64,000 bases of DNA from Streptomyces sp. TP-A0874 (GTDB lineage Bacteria; Actinomycetota; Actinomycetes; Streptomycetales; Streptomycetaceae): assembly GCF_001748085.1 (NCBI RefSeq), contig NZ_BBZK01000003.1, positions 1 to 64,000 of the forward strand. The letters are read 5' to 3'. The translations under genes were made by a program, and so were the position numbers. Every line of letters starts with the position of its first letter. Position 1 is the first letter of the stretch. Positions 1 through 8,815 of this stretch are shown piece by piece. The notes beneath the pieces were generated by a model that saw nothing but the letters and a program-made list of their open reading frames with translations, was not told the DNA's origin and ran no database searches.

Positions 1-138
1 CTTTGTTTCCGAGGTGGATCCCGGTGTCCGTTCTGAGGGGCTGCGGTCGGGGCCAGCGGGCCCTGGCCTGGGCCAGCCTCTTTCGTATTCCCGGGCCTCT
101 TGCCGATCGCTTCAGGTCCTCCCGGAAGGGAGGAGGCA
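1..138. other. non-coding 3' flank of the DUF58 gene
   Basis: No gene is visible here. Near the DUF58 stop codon there is a short perfect hairpin (7-bp arms at 117-123 and 128-134, GGAA loop). On the minus strand it could act as a weak terminator or 3' end stabiliser, but no T-run follows it. The rest is featureless GC-rich sequence. Confidence 0.4.
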
Positions 139-1452
139 TCAGAGACGGCCGCTGCTCTTGAGGGCCAGATAGGCGTCGGCCAGGGCCGAGGACAGCTGGT
201 CGGGGACCGCATCGACGACCGTGACGCCGTAGCGGCGTAGACGGTCGGCGGTCTGCTCCCGTTCCGCCTGGGCCCTGGCAGCCGCAGCGGCCTGGTAGAC
301 GGACTGGACCGTCCCCCGGGCCGCAGCCATCTCCGCGACCCGTGGATCGGCCACGGAAGCGAGCAGTACGGAATGCCGGTGGGTGAGTTGGGGCAGCACG
401 GGCAGAAGGCCCTCCTCCACCGGAGCGGAGTCCAGTGTGGTGAGCAGGAGGATGAGAGAACGGCGCGGGGCCATCCGGAGGGCCGCAGCCGCCAGCCCGG
501 AGGCATCCGTCTCGACGAGTTCCGCCTCGAGCGGCGCCAGCGCCGCCACCACGGTGGGGAGGAGATCACCCGCCGTCCGCCCTTGGACCGTCGCACGGAC
601 CCGGCGGTCGAACGCCATCAGGTCCACACGGTCCCCGGCGCGAGCGGCGAGCGCGGTGAGTAGCAGTGCGGCGTCCATGGCGGCGTCCAGTCGGGGCACA
701 TCGCCCACCCGGCCGGCGGAAGTACGCCCGGTGTCCAGGATCAGCAGAATGCGGCGGTCGCGCTCCGGACGCCAGGTCCGCACCGCCAGTTCGGTCCGTC
801 TGGCGGTGGCCCGCCAGTCGATGGACCGGGTGTCGTCGCCGGGGACGTACTCGCGGAGGCTGTCGAACTCCGTCCCCTCGCCGCGGGTCAGCACGCTCGT
901 CCGACCATCGAGTTCCCGCAGCCGGGCGAGTTTCGCGGGCAGGTGCCGGCGGCTGGTGAAGGGCGGAAGCACGCGCACCGTCCAGGGAACCCGGTGCTGT
1001 CCCTGCCGGGCTGCGAGCCCGAGCGGCCCGTACGACCGGACGGTGACCCGGTCCGCATGACGGTCTCCGCGCCGTGTCGGATGGAGCCGAGTGGTGACCC
1101 GGAGGCGTTCACCGGCGGGGATCCTGAGCGAGTGGCGGGAGCCTGCGAAGGCCTGGGTCTCCGTGTGCCAACTGCTCGGGGGCCAGGCGTCTCGAAGGAG
1201 GGCGCGCAGGGTGCGACCAGCTGGGTTGGCGATGGTGAGGTGTACCTCCGCCCCCTCACCAAGTCGAACTGATGTATCACCAGATCGGGTGAAACGGAGA
1301 CTGCCTACTGGCGCGGCGAGGACCAGGTCACCAAGAATTGCCACCAGCAAGGGGAGATTGATGGCGAGAACGCCGGTCCAGTTGGGGAGCAGAAGGCCGG
1401 TGACAAGGGCGCCGAGAGCGGCGATGAGGGCGGTTCGTCCGGTGAGGGCCAT
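139..1452 (-). CDS. DUF58 domain-containing membrane protein
   Basis: A 437-residue protein of the DUF58 family, which usually accompanies MoxR AAA+ ATPases. Two hydrophobic segments lie in the first 50 residues. The family signature REYVPGDD followed by SIDWRATAR is present in the middle, and a von Willebrand A-like region (ILLILDTGRTSAGR) follows, where a metal-binding site would lie. Family knowledge suggests an envelope or complex-assembly role, but no biochemical function is established. It is the last gene of a minus-strand operon, 25 bases after the moxR stop. The start ATG has no clear ribosome binding site, so translation may depend on coupling or a weak site. Confidence 0.9.
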   Translation of the reverse strand: MALTGRTALIAALGALVTGLLLPNWTGVLAINLPLLVAILGDLVLAAPVGSLRFTRSGDTSVRLGEGAEVHLTIANPAGRTLRALLRDAWPPSSWHTETQAFAGSRHSLRIPAGERLRVTTRLHPTRRGDRHADRVTVRSYGPLGLAARQGQHRVPWTVRVLPPFTSRRHLPAKLARLRELDGRTSVLTRGEGTEFDSLREYVPGDDTRSIDWRATARRTELAVRTWRPERDRRILLILDTGRTSAGRVGDVPRLDAAMDAALLLTALAARAGDRVDLMAFDRRVRATVQGRTAGDLLPTVVAALAPLEAELVETDASGLAAAALRMAPRRSLILLLTTLDSAPVEEGLLPVLPQLTHRHSVLLASVADPRVAEMAAARGTVQSVYQAAAAARAQAEREQTADRLRRYGVTVVDAVPDQLSSALADAYLALKSSGRL

Positions 1453-1477
1453 AGCTGAAGGGGTCGCTCTCGTCGGC

Positions 1478-2443
1478 TCAGCGAGGTACGGGGACGTTGG
1501 CGAGCGTCGCCTGAATGACAGAGTCCGCAGTGACGCCCTGCATTTCCGCTTCCGGCCGGAGCTGAATCCGGTGTCGGAGTGTCGGAAGGGCCAGAGCCTT
1601 CACATCGTCCGGCGTCACATAATCGCGCCCGGTGAGCCAGCCCCAGGCGCGGGATGTGGAGAGCAGTGCGGTGGCCCCACGAGGGGAAACACCGAGGGAG
1701 AGCGAGGGGGATTCACGAGTGGCGCGGCAGATATCGACGATATAGGCGGCGATCTCCGGTGAGACCGTGGTCTTGGCAACGGCCTCCCGGGCCGCTTCCA
1801 GATCTGCTGGCCCGGCGGTGGGGCGCAGGCCCGCGGCATCGAGATCGCGGGGGTCGAAGCCTCCCGCGTGTCGGGTCAGTACATCGATCTCGTCCTGGCG
1901 ACCGGGCAGTGGAACCGTCAGCTTTAGAAGAAAGCGGTCCAACTGGGCCTCGGGGAGGGGGTATGTGCCTTCGTACTCGACCGGGTTCTGAGTGGCGGCC
2001 ACGAGGAAGGGGTCGGGCAGGGGGTGTGCCGTGCCATCGACGGTGACCTGGCGTTCCTCCATCGCTTCCAGAAGGGAGGCCTGGGTCTTCGGTGGTGTGC
2101 GGTTGATCTCGTCAGCGAGCAGCAGATTGGTGAAGACCGGCCCGGGCTGGAAGGAGAACTCTGCCGTGCGCGCGTCGTAGACCAGGGAACCGGTCACGTC
2201 GCTCGGCATCAGGTCCGGTGTGAACTGTACGCGCTTGGTGTCGAGTTGGAGCGAGGCGGCCAGCGCTCGGACGAGAAGGGTCTTGGCCACGCCAGGCACC
2301 CCTTCGAGTAGGACGTGTCCCCGGCACAGCAGTGCCACCACCAATCCGGTGACGGCGGGATCTTGACCGACGACCGCCTTGGCGATCTCGGTCCTCAGCG
2401 CCTCCAGGGAGGCGCGGGCGCTGTCAGTGGTCGGGGCGCTCAC
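1478..2443 (-). CDS. MoxR-family AAA+ ATPase
   Basis: A 321-residue MoxR-type AAA+ ATPase, thought to act as a chaperone that loads cofactors or assembles envelope complexes. Walker A is GVPGVAKT (residues 48-55) and Walker B is LLADEIN (about 108-114), followed by the typical MoxR stretch of arginine-finger and sensor motifs. I chose the GTG start at 2443 because an AAAGGA ribosome binding site lies just upstream and family similarity begins there; a longer upstream frame is non-conserved in character. The start overlaps the end of the DUF4350 gene by 20 bases, implying translational coupling. Its neighbours (DUF58, DUF4350, DUF4129) are its usual partners. Confidence 0.93.
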   Translation of the reverse strand: MSAPTTDSARASLEALRTEIAKAVVGQDPAVTGLVVALLCRGHVLLEGVPGVAKTLLVRALAASLQLDTKRVQFTPDLMPSDVTGSLVYDARTAEFSFQPGPVFTNLLLADEINRTPPKTQASLLEAMEERQVTVDGTAHPLPDPFLVAATQNPVEYEGTYPLPEAQLDRFLLKLTVPLPGRQDEIDVLTRHAGGFDPRDLDAAGLRPTAGPADLEAAREAVAKTTVSPEIAAYIVDICRATRESPSLSLGVSPRGATALLSTSRAWGWLTGRDYVTPDDVKALALPTLRHRIQLRPEAEMQGVTADSVIQATLANVPVPR

Positions 2444-3701
2444 GGTGGGTGTCCTTTTCGAAGAGGGTCCGGGAAACGGGCGATGTGGTGCCGGAGGTGA
2501 TGCGATGTTCGAGGTCGTCCAGGTCAGTGGCGAGTCTGACGAGTGCGGCATCGTCCTTCGGCGCCGGACCGAAGAGCAGCGGCTCCGCGACGGGGACGGG
2601 GACCCCGACCCGGTCCGCCACGGCGGGGCAGAGCCTGTCCGGTCGGTCTGCCTGGGCTGCCGTTACGCCGAGGAGTGGGGCGATCCGGGCCCGGCTGGCC
2701 GATCGCAGGGCCTCCGATGCACGGTCGCGGGCCCCCACTCGCCGGTAGAGGCGGGCGCGGCCCTCGGTCACCTCGGAGGCGGGGATCGGGACCGGGAGCC
2801 CCTCCGTGACCAGCGGGCCGAGCCGGCGGGCCCGCCAGAGGGCGGTGAGGGCGGCCGCCAACAGGAGCTGCCCGACGGCCCAGTACCAACCCGCCGGTAT
2901 CAACTCGAAGAAGTCGGGGCCGTCGGAGTCGACGGCCGCGGTGTCAGCCAGGGAGGGGAGGTACCAGACGAGATGCGGCCGCGAACCGAGCAGTTGAAGG
3001 GCGAGCGAGGCGTTGCCGTGCTCGGCGAGGCGGTGGTTGTACAGGACGTCGGGGGCTCCGATGACCACGGTGTCGCTGTCGGCGGGCCCCGGCAGCCGGA
3101 GCAGGGTGGGCAGCCCGGAACTCGGGTAGCAGGCCTGCACCCCGGACCCGGTGTGTGTGTAGCGCAGGCCGCCCGTCTCGGCGGTCCCGGCGCGCTCGGC
3201 GGTGGCGAAGGCGCATTCGGGGGAGCGCGGTCGTATCGGGGAGGTACCCGCCGCATCGACCCCGGGGACGAGGAACCCGACCGAGGAAGGGCCGGGGGCG
3301 ATCAGGATGGTACGCCCGAACCGGGAGGCCGTGTCGCTCAGCTCGGCTCGTTGCCCGGACGAGAGCAGGTCGGGGTTGGCGAGCAGCAGGGTGCTGTCCG
3401 GCCCCGCTGCGGCGACGGCCTCCTCGGTGGTGGTGACCAGTCGGGTGATGACCCCGTGGTCTTCGAGGAGCTCGGCCACCGCTCGGCTGCCGAACCGGTC
3501 GGTGGAGTGTGGGTCGAGCCGCCCGTGGCGCTCCCCGGAGCCGATCGCGGCGAAGACCAGTCCGGCGACGATCAGGACGGCCAGGGCGAGCAGAGGGCCG
3601 CGGAAGCGCGACCACGGTTTCCGCCCGATGGACGATGTCCCCGCGGTGGCCGCTGGGCTCGACGACTGCTCGGCGGCTCCGCGCGGAGCGGTCTGCCTCA
3701 T
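2424..3701 (-). CDS. DUF4350 domain-containing membrane protein
   Basis: A 425-residue protein with a basic N-terminus, one membrane segment near residues 33-53, a large extracytoplasmic DUF4350 domain (starting with the HSTDRFGSRAVAELLEDHG stretch and resembling the GATase-like fold of that family), and a second membrane segment near residue 280 (VGQLLLAAALTALW) followed by a cytoplasmic tail. DUF4350 proteins are consistently encoded with MoxR and DUF58 in Actinobacteria; the molecular role is unknown. The ATG overlaps the stop of the upstream DUF4129 gene by four bases and its own end overlaps moxR, so the three genes are probably co-translated. Confidence 0.88.
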   Translation of the reverse strand: MRQTAPRGAAEQSSSPAATAGTSSIGRKPWSRFRGPLLALAVLIVAGLVFAAIGSGERHGRLDPHSTDRFGSRAVAELLEDHGVITRLVTTTEEAVAAAGPDSTLLLANPDLLSSGQRAELSDTASRFGRTILIAPGPSSVGFLVPGVDAAGTSPIRPRSPECAFATAERAGTAETGGLRYTHTGSGVQACYPSSGLPTLLRLPGPADSDTVVIGAPDVLYNHRLAEHGNASLALQLLGSRPHLVWYLPSLADTAAVDSDGPDFFELIPAGWYWAVGQLLLAAALTALWRARRLGPLVTEGLPVPIPASEVTEGRARLYRRVGARDRASEALRSASRARIAPLLGVTAAQADRPDRLCPAVADRVGVPVPVAEPLLFGPAPKDDAALVRLATDLDDLEHRITSGTTSPVSRTLFEKDTHRERPDH

Positions 3702-4390
3702 CGCACCGCCCCCAGCGGGTCGGCGGTGGGCAGCACCGGACGGCTTCCGCGCAGGATGCCATCGGTCTCCTGGACGCGGAGGTACTCCTCCGCAGAGCCT
3801 TTGCGCCCGCCGTACGTCACCTCGTCGAAGGTGCGCGCGGCTTGGTGGAGGCGTTCAGCGTGCTCGGGGAGGGCACGTCCGGCCTCGTCCGCGGCCTCGT
3901 CGGCGGTCCGGCCGGGGCGCGGGTCGAGCAGCGCCCGTTCCTCCAGGGAGCGGACGATGGCCCGCAACTGCTCCTGGATCGCCGCGCCCCAGCGCTGTCG
4001 GGAGGCGTGGAGCTCCGCGGCCGCGCGGTACTCGGCCGCACTCCTGGGCCGGTTGTCGAAGAGCTCGTCGCGGGCCGCAGGCGTACGCCGGGCCGGCCCG
4101 AGCCGGAGTATGAGTCCGATCACCAGCAGGAGGACCAGTACGACGACCACGGCGATCCCGAACGCCCCGCCGGGGGTGGCTCCGGTTGCCGCGTGGAGCA
4201 GTTCGCCGACCCAGTTCCAGAAGTGCTCCAGCGCTCGCTCGAGGAGGCTCGGATCGTTCTCGTGGTACATCCGCTTGGACAGTTCCTGCTCAGCCGCCTC
4301 CCTGGCGGGCAGCCGGGGAACTGTCACCGGTCCGTTCGCCGCGTGCTCCAGCGCGGCGCGTGCCCGGGGGGTCACCGCGGTCACGCTCAC
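3698..4390 (-). CDS. DUF4129 domain-containing protein
   Basis: A 230-residue single-pass membrane protein. A periplasm-facing N-terminal part is followed by a hydrophobic segment (GIAVVVVLVLLLVIGLIL) and a cytoplasmic DUF4129 domain rich in Ala, Arg and Glu, with the conserved SAAEYRAAAE and FDEVTYGG stretches. DUF4129 is often fused to transglutaminase-like proteins in MoxR operons; here it stands alone. I chose the GTG start four bases after the upstream stop codon; the longer frame to 4531 would run into the upstream gene and lacks family-like sequence. Function unknown. Confidence 0.85.
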   Translation of the reverse strand: MSVTAVTPRARAALEHAANGPVTVPRLPAREAAEQELSKRMYHENDPSLLERALEHFWNWVGELLHAATGATPGGAFGIAVVVVLVLLLVIGLILRLGPARRTPAARDELFDNRPRSAAEYRAAAELHASRQRWGAAIQEQLRAIVRSLEERALLDPRPGRTADEAADEAGRALPEHAERLHQAARTFDEVTYGGRKGSAEEYLRVQETDGILRGSRPVLPTADPLGAVR

Positions 4391-4394
4391 CGCA

Positions 4395-5660
4395 TCAGCC
4401 CTCCGCCACGGGGCCGCCGCCCGAGCCGCCCGGGCCGTATCCGGGCAGTCCGGCGGCCTGGCCCAGCTCCAGGTCGAGCGCCTCCCGGCGGATGCGCTGA
4501 TCCACGTAGAGCAGCGCGTTGACGCTGGCACTGATCGGCAGCGTGATGGTCGAGCTGATCACCGCACCGATAGCCGCGATGATCAGGAAGACCCAGCCGA
4601 TGTCGTCGGACTCTCCGAGCAGCCAGTTGAGGGTTTCCTCACCCCCGGCCACCAGGCCGATGAGCATCATCGGGAGCTGGATGACCAACGCGGCCATCAT
4701 GACCAGGAGCACGGTGAGGAGCTGGATACCGAAGATCCGCCACCAGGCGCCGCGCACCAGCTTCGCCGAGCGCCGCATGGCGTTGATCACGCCTTGCTTC
4801 TCCAGCATCAGAGCGGGCGCCGCGAGACTGAAGCGGATCCAGATCCAGACCGCCACCACGATCGCGGCCAGTGCCCCGATCAGCAGGAGCGCGCCGCCGG
4901 CCGGAGAGGGGTTGCCGGCGAGCAGGAGCGCTCCCGGCATCATCAGGAGCGCGGCTGCGGCGATGGTGAGCAGTGGGAGCAGACAGAAGAGGCCGAGCAG
5001 CCGGGGGAGCTGGGGCCGGGCGCTCCGCCATGTCTCTCGGAAGGTCACTGTCCGTCCGAGGACCGCGCGGCTCACGACCATGGTGAGGATCGCGGTGGCG
5101 AGCAGGGTACCGAGCATGGTGATGAACAGGTTGACCAGGTCGCCGGTCACGCTGGCACCCGTCCTGATCAGCAGCTCGCTGGAGCTCGGCGGAACGTCGT
5201 ACTCGGTGTTTTCGAGAGTGGGGAGGTCCGCCAGCCACATCCTGATCGTCATCATCGAGCAGAACTCGACGACGAGCGCCACCGCGAAGGAGACGCCGAG
5301 CACGGTGCGCCAGTGTGCCCGCATGGTGGAGACCGCGCCGTCGAGTATCTCGGTGACGCCCAGCGGCCGCAGCGGGATGACTCCCGGTTTGGCGATGGCC
5401 GGTGCGGCCCACTTCGAGTGCGGCCCCGGAGCCCGCCCCCAGCCGGGGTGGCCGGGCGGCGGGGCCTGTGGGGTCGGGCCAGGGCGGGGGCCCGTAGGAG
5501 CGGTCCACTGGCCAGGAGGGGGCTGCTGGGCGGACGAGTCGGCTGGCGGGAACGTACCCTCGCCGGACGGGGGCTCTGCCGGTCGCTGTTCCGGAACGCC
5601 ACGCTCCGAGTCGTCGGAGGAGGTGGAACCGGGCGAGGTCCAGCCCGGGGAGTCGTTCAT
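4395..5660 (-). CDS. glycerophosphoryl diester phosphodiesterase membrane domain-like protein
   Basis: A 421-residue polytopic membrane protein and the first gene of the MoxR operon. About 110 residues of Pro/Gly-rich cytoplasmic sequence precede roughly six membrane segments that resemble the membrane domain found attached to some glycerophosphodiester phosphodiesterases; no catalytic GDPD domain is present, so enzyme activity should not be assumed. The ATG at 5660 has a good AAGGAG site ten bases upstream, whereas the longer frame to 5867 has none. It is divergent from mtrA across about 400 bases. A scaffold or transport role in the envelope is inference from topology only. Confidence 0.8.
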   Translation of the reverse strand: MNDSPGWTSPGSTSSDDSERGVPEQRPAEPPSGEGTFPPADSSAQQPPPGQWTAPTGPRPGPTPQAPPPGHPGWGRAPGPHSKWAAPAIAKPGVIPLRPLGVTEILDGAVSTMRAHWRTVLGVSFAVALVVEFCSMMTIRMWLADLPTLENTEYDVPPSSSELLIRTGASVTGDLVNLFITMLGTLLATAILTMVVSRAVLGRTVTFRETWRSARPQLPRLLGLFCLLPLLTIAAAALLMMPGALLLAGNPSPAGGALLLIGALAAIVVAVWIWIRFSLAAPALMLEKQGVINAMRRSAKLVRGAWWRIFGIQLLTVLLVMMAALVIQLPMMLIGLVAGGEETLNWLLGESDDIGWVFLIIAAIGAVISSTITLPISASVNALLYVDQRIRREALDLELGQAAGLPGYGPGGSGGGPVAEG

Positions 5661-6069
5661 GATCGCTCCTTCATGGTCCCGGCAGCCGTTCGACCGTGCT
5701 GTTCGGGAGAGCAGCCCTGCGGAAAGCGCCACAACGGACGGTTCGGCTGACATCGTGCCACGGTGCCGTACCGGCTGATCCGGGACGTGGGCTTCTTCCG
5801 ATCGGCCGGCGCCGCACCGGCCAGGGCGGACTGGTTGAGTAATGCGTGGGGACGTGAGAGAAATCACGTCACAGACTGTGATCGAGGGAGGGGGACGGGG
5901 GACGCGGGGCGCGCTGCCCAGAATCGCGGTGCGCGAAACGGCGTTCGAGGTCAGACGCCTGAGAGCGGCAGTGGATGACCGTCACCGACAGTGCCGGGAG
6001 GCGCTCCGCGGGTACGGCGCTCCGGTGGGGCCGCGCATCAGGACATCCAGGTAACGAAGAGCTAATGGG
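5661..6069. promoter_or_regulatory. divergent promoter region of the MoxR operon and mtrA
   Basis: This 409-base region must carry promoters for both directions. A perfect 20-base palindrome lies at 5851-5870: arms GACGTGA and TCACGTC around a 6-base spacer. That fits the Crp/Fnr-family pattern (GTG-N8-CAC). It is followed directly by a second perfect dyad at 5869-5881, arms TCACAG and CTGTGA around one base. The two share two bases, so occupancy could be mutually exclusive. Which regulator binds is inference; the palindromes themselves are directly seen. Confidence 0.6.
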
Positions 6070-6759
6070 ATGATGACAATTATGAAAGGACGCGTCCTCG
6101 TCGTCGATGACGACACCGCACTGGCGGAGATGCTCGGCATCGTGCTCCGGGGCGAAGGCTTCGAACCGTCGTTCGTCTCGGACGGTGACAAGGCTCTGGC
6201 CGCATTCCGCGAGGTCAAGCCCGATCTTGTGCTTCTCGATCTGATGCTCCCGGGTCGGGACGGCATCGAGGTGTGCCGGCTGATCCGGGCCGAGTCCGGA
6301 GTGCCGATCGTCATGCTGACCGCGAAGAGTGACACGGTCGACGTGGTGGTCGGCCTGGAGTCGGGTGCGGACGACTACATCGTCAAACCGTTCAAGCCCA
6401 AGGAGCTGGTCGCGAGGATCAGGGCCCGGCTGCGGCGCTCCGAGGAGCCCGTGCCCGAACAACTCTCCATCGGAGATCTGCTGATCGACGTGGCGGGCCA
6501 CTCGGTGAGGCGGGACGGCCGCCCCATCGCGCTCACCCCGCTCGAGTTCGACCTGCTGGTCGCGCTGGCTCGCAAGCCGTGGCAGGTCTTCACCCGCGAG
6601 GTCCTGCTCGAGCAGGTCTGGGGCTACCGGCACGCAGCCGACACCCGGCTGGTCAACGTGCATGTGCAGCGGCTCCGCTCGAAGGTCGAGAAGGATCCCG
6701 AGCGGCCGGAGATCGTGGTGACCGTACGCGGCGTCGGATACAAGGCCGGACCGAGCTGA
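6070..6759 (+). CDS. mtrA: two-component response regulator MtrA
   Basis: A 229-residue OmpR/PhoB-family response regulator. The receiver domain carries the acidic pocket VVDDD (residues 11-15), phosphoacceptor Asp57 in LVLLDLMLPG, and the conserved lysine in YIVKPFKPKE. The C-terminal winged helix ends VTVRGVGYKAGPS. The sequence matches Streptomyces MtrA almost residue for residue as I recall it. MtrA controls cell-wall, replication and development genes in Actinobacteria and is phosphorylated by MtrB. Three ATGs lie close together (6070, 6073, 6082); I kept the first, as in relatives. mtrB begins one base after the stop, giving a tight operon. Confidence 0.97.
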   Translation: MMTIMKGRVLVVDDDTALAEMLGIVLRGEGFEPSFVSDGDKALAAFREVKPDLVLLDLMLPGRDGIEVCRLIRAESGVPIVMLTAKSDTVDVVVGLESGADDYIVKPFKPKELVARIRARLRRSEEPVPEQLSIGDLLIDVAGHSVRRDGRPIALTPLEFDLLVALARKPWQVFTREVLLEQVWGYRHAADTRLVNVHVQRLRSKVEKDPERPEIVVTVRGVGYKAGPS

Positions 6760-6760
6760 G

Positions 6761-8815
6761 ATGATCGGGAGCGGCGCTGCTCCGGAGCGCGGCGAGAAGC
6801 GGTCGACAGACCAGGTCGGGAAGATATCGCTCTTCGACCGCTTCTGGCAGGGCGGGAGTCTGCTGCAGGACGGGGCACCGGGTGGTCCGGTGCACCCCGT
6901 CCTGAGACTGCTGCTTCGCTGGGTGCGGAGGCCGCTGCTGCCGGCCGTCCGCCTGTGGCGCCGCAACATCCAGCTCCGGGTGGTCGCCTCCACGCTGCTG
7001 ATGTCCTTCGGCGTCGTGCTGCTGCTCGGGGTCGTCGTCATCGGCCAGGTGCGCAATGGCCTGCAGGACGCCAAGCAGGGAGCCGCGCAGAGTCAGGCCA
7101 TCGGCGGCTTCAAGGTGGCTCAGGACAAGGCCGACGCCGATGCCCGGGGGCAGCGGGTCGGGGCCTCGGCCGGCGGGCGGGGGGCCCAGAACTCGGGGGT
7201 GTGGCTGACCGACCTGGTCCAGCAGCTGGCCAGTGGTGGGCAGGGCGTCTACTCGGTGGTGGCGCTCAGCTCCGACACCCAGCAGCCCTTCGTGGACGAC
7301 AGTCGCGGCACCCGGGCCCCCCGGGCCTCCGGCGACGTCCAGCCGGAGAGGAGCGTCCCGCAGAAACTGCGGAACATCCTGGACCAGGAGGCCGGCACCT
7401 ACCAGCAACACACCGGGATCGTGCGTGCCTCGGGGGAGCGGGAGCCGGCGCTGGTCATCGGCAAGCAGCTCAACGACGTCAACGGCAATCCCTACCAGCT
7501 CTACTACCTCTTCCCCTTCACCCAGGAGGAGAAGTCGCTGAGCCTGGTGAAGGGAACCCTGGCGACCGCCGGGGTCTTCGTCGTGGTGCTGCTCGGCGCC
7601 ATCGCCTGGCTCGTGGTGCGGCAGGTGGTGACCCCGGTGCGGATGGCCGCCGGGATCTCCGAACGGCTGGCGGCCGGCCTGCTCCAGGAACGGATGAAGG
7701 TCACCGGTGAGGACGACATCGCCCGGCTGGGAGAATCCTTCAACAAGATGGCGCAGAACCTCCAGCTCAAGATCCAGCAGCTGGAGGAGTTGTCCAGGAT
7801 GCAGCGGCGCTTCGTCTCCGACGTCTCACACGAACTGCGTACCCCGCTGACCACCGTGCGGATGGCCGCGGACGTGATCCACGAGGGCCGGGAGGATTTC
7901 GACCCGGCGACGGCCCGCTCCGCGGAACTCCTCCGAGACCAGCTCGACCGCTTCGAGTCGCTCTTGGCCGACCTCTTGGAGATAAGCCGGTTCGATGCCG
8001 GTGCCGCGGCTCTGGAAGCGGATCCGGTCGACCTGCGGGACATCGTGCAGCGGGTCATCGAGGGCGCCGAACCGCTCGCCGAGCGGAAGGGCGGCAGGAT
8101 CCTGGTGCGGGGCGGAGAGCAGCCGGTGGTGGCCGAGGTCGACGCCCGGCGGATCGAGCGGGTGCTGCGAAACCTGGTGGTCAACGCGGTGGAACACGGC
8201 GAGGGGCGGGATGTGGTGGTGCGGCTCGCCAGCGCGGACGGTGCGGTCGCGGTCGCGGTGCGGGACTACGGGGTGGGCCTCGGGCCGGGGGAGGCGAAGC
8301 GGGTCTTCAACCGCTTCTGGAGGGCCGACCCGGCGCGGGCGCGCACCACCGGAGGCACCGGTCTCGGCCTCTCCATCGCGGTCGAGGACGCACGGCTGCA
8401 CGGCGGCTGGCTGCAGGCGTGGGGCGAGCCCGGGGGCGGGGCGCAGTTCCGGCTGACACTGCCGCGTAGTGCGGAGGAACCGCTGCGCGGTTCGCCGATC
8501 CCCCTGGAACCGGAGGACTCCCGGCGCCACCTCGCCGGCGACCCTCCGCTCTCCGGTGCGACCGACGGCGCTCCCGTGCCGGCTCCGGCCGCGCCGGAAC
8601 GTCCGGCCGCCACACCACGGCCGCAGCAGGGGGGGACGGCCCGACCGGCGGCGCGGTCCGGTACCGACGCCCCCGGTGACGGCGGGCAGGTAGCGCAGGG
8701 GGCTTCGGGCGGACTCGGTGCCGCCGGTGCCGTGCCGGCGGGGAACAGGTCGCCGGCTGCCGGCAGCGGTGAGGGGCACGCAGCGGATCGGGAGGGCCGG
8801 CCTCGTGAACTCTGA
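6761..8815 (+). CDS. mtrB: sensor histidine kinase MtrB
   Basis: A 684-residue membrane histidine kinase partnering MtrA. Membrane segments at about residues 72-97 and 265-287 flank an extracytoplasmic sensor region. A HAMP linker, the H-box (SHELRTPL, phosphorylatable His357), an N-box (RNLVVNAVEHG) and G-boxes (GTGLGLSIA) follow. The last 120 or so residues are a Pro/Ala/Gly-rich tail without recognisable domain, longer than in mycobacterial MtrB and common in Streptomyces. It lies one base downstream of mtrA, and its 3' end overlaps lpqB by 11 bases, so the three proteins are likely produced together. In mycobacteria LpqB modulates MtrB. Confidence 0.96.
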   Translation: MIGSGAAPERGEKRSTDQVGKISLFDRFWQGGSLLQDGAPGGPVHPVLRLLLRWVRRPLLPAVRLWRRNIQLRVVASTLLMSFGVVLLLGVVVIGQVRNGLQDAKQGAAQSQAIGGFKVAQDKADADARGQRVGASAGGRGAQNSGVWLTDLVQQLASGGQGVYSVVALSSDTQQPFVDDSRGTRAPRASGDVQPERSVPQKLRNILDQEAGTYQQHTGIVRASGEREPALVIGKQLNDVNGNPYQLYYLFPFTQEEKSLSLVKGTLATAGVFVVVLLGAIAWLVVRQVVTPVRMAAGISERLAAGLLQERMKVTGEDDIARLGESFNKMAQNLQLKIQQLEELSRMQRRFVSDVSHELRTPLTTVRMAADVIHEGREDFDPATARSAELLRDQLDRFESLLADLLEISRFDAGAAALEADPVDLRDIVQRVIEGAEPLAERKGGRILVRGGEQPVVAEVDARRIERVLRNLVVNAVEHGEGRDVVVRLASADGAVAVAVRDYGVGLGPGEAKRVFNRFWRADPARARTTGGTGLGLSIAVEDARLHGGWLQAWGEPGGGAQFRLTLPRSAEEPLRGSPIPLEPEDSRRHLAGDPPLSGATDGAPVPAPAAPERPAATPRPQQGGTARPAARSGTDAPGDGGQVAQGASGGLGAAGAVPAGNRSPAAGSGEGHAADREGRPREL

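Noticed and set aside
139-5660. MoxR/DUF58 operon as a possible phage-defence system
   Set aside because: AAA+ plus VWA-like partners occur in defence systems, but this set lies in the conserved mtrAB neighbourhood, with no effector nuclease, protease or mobile element nearby.
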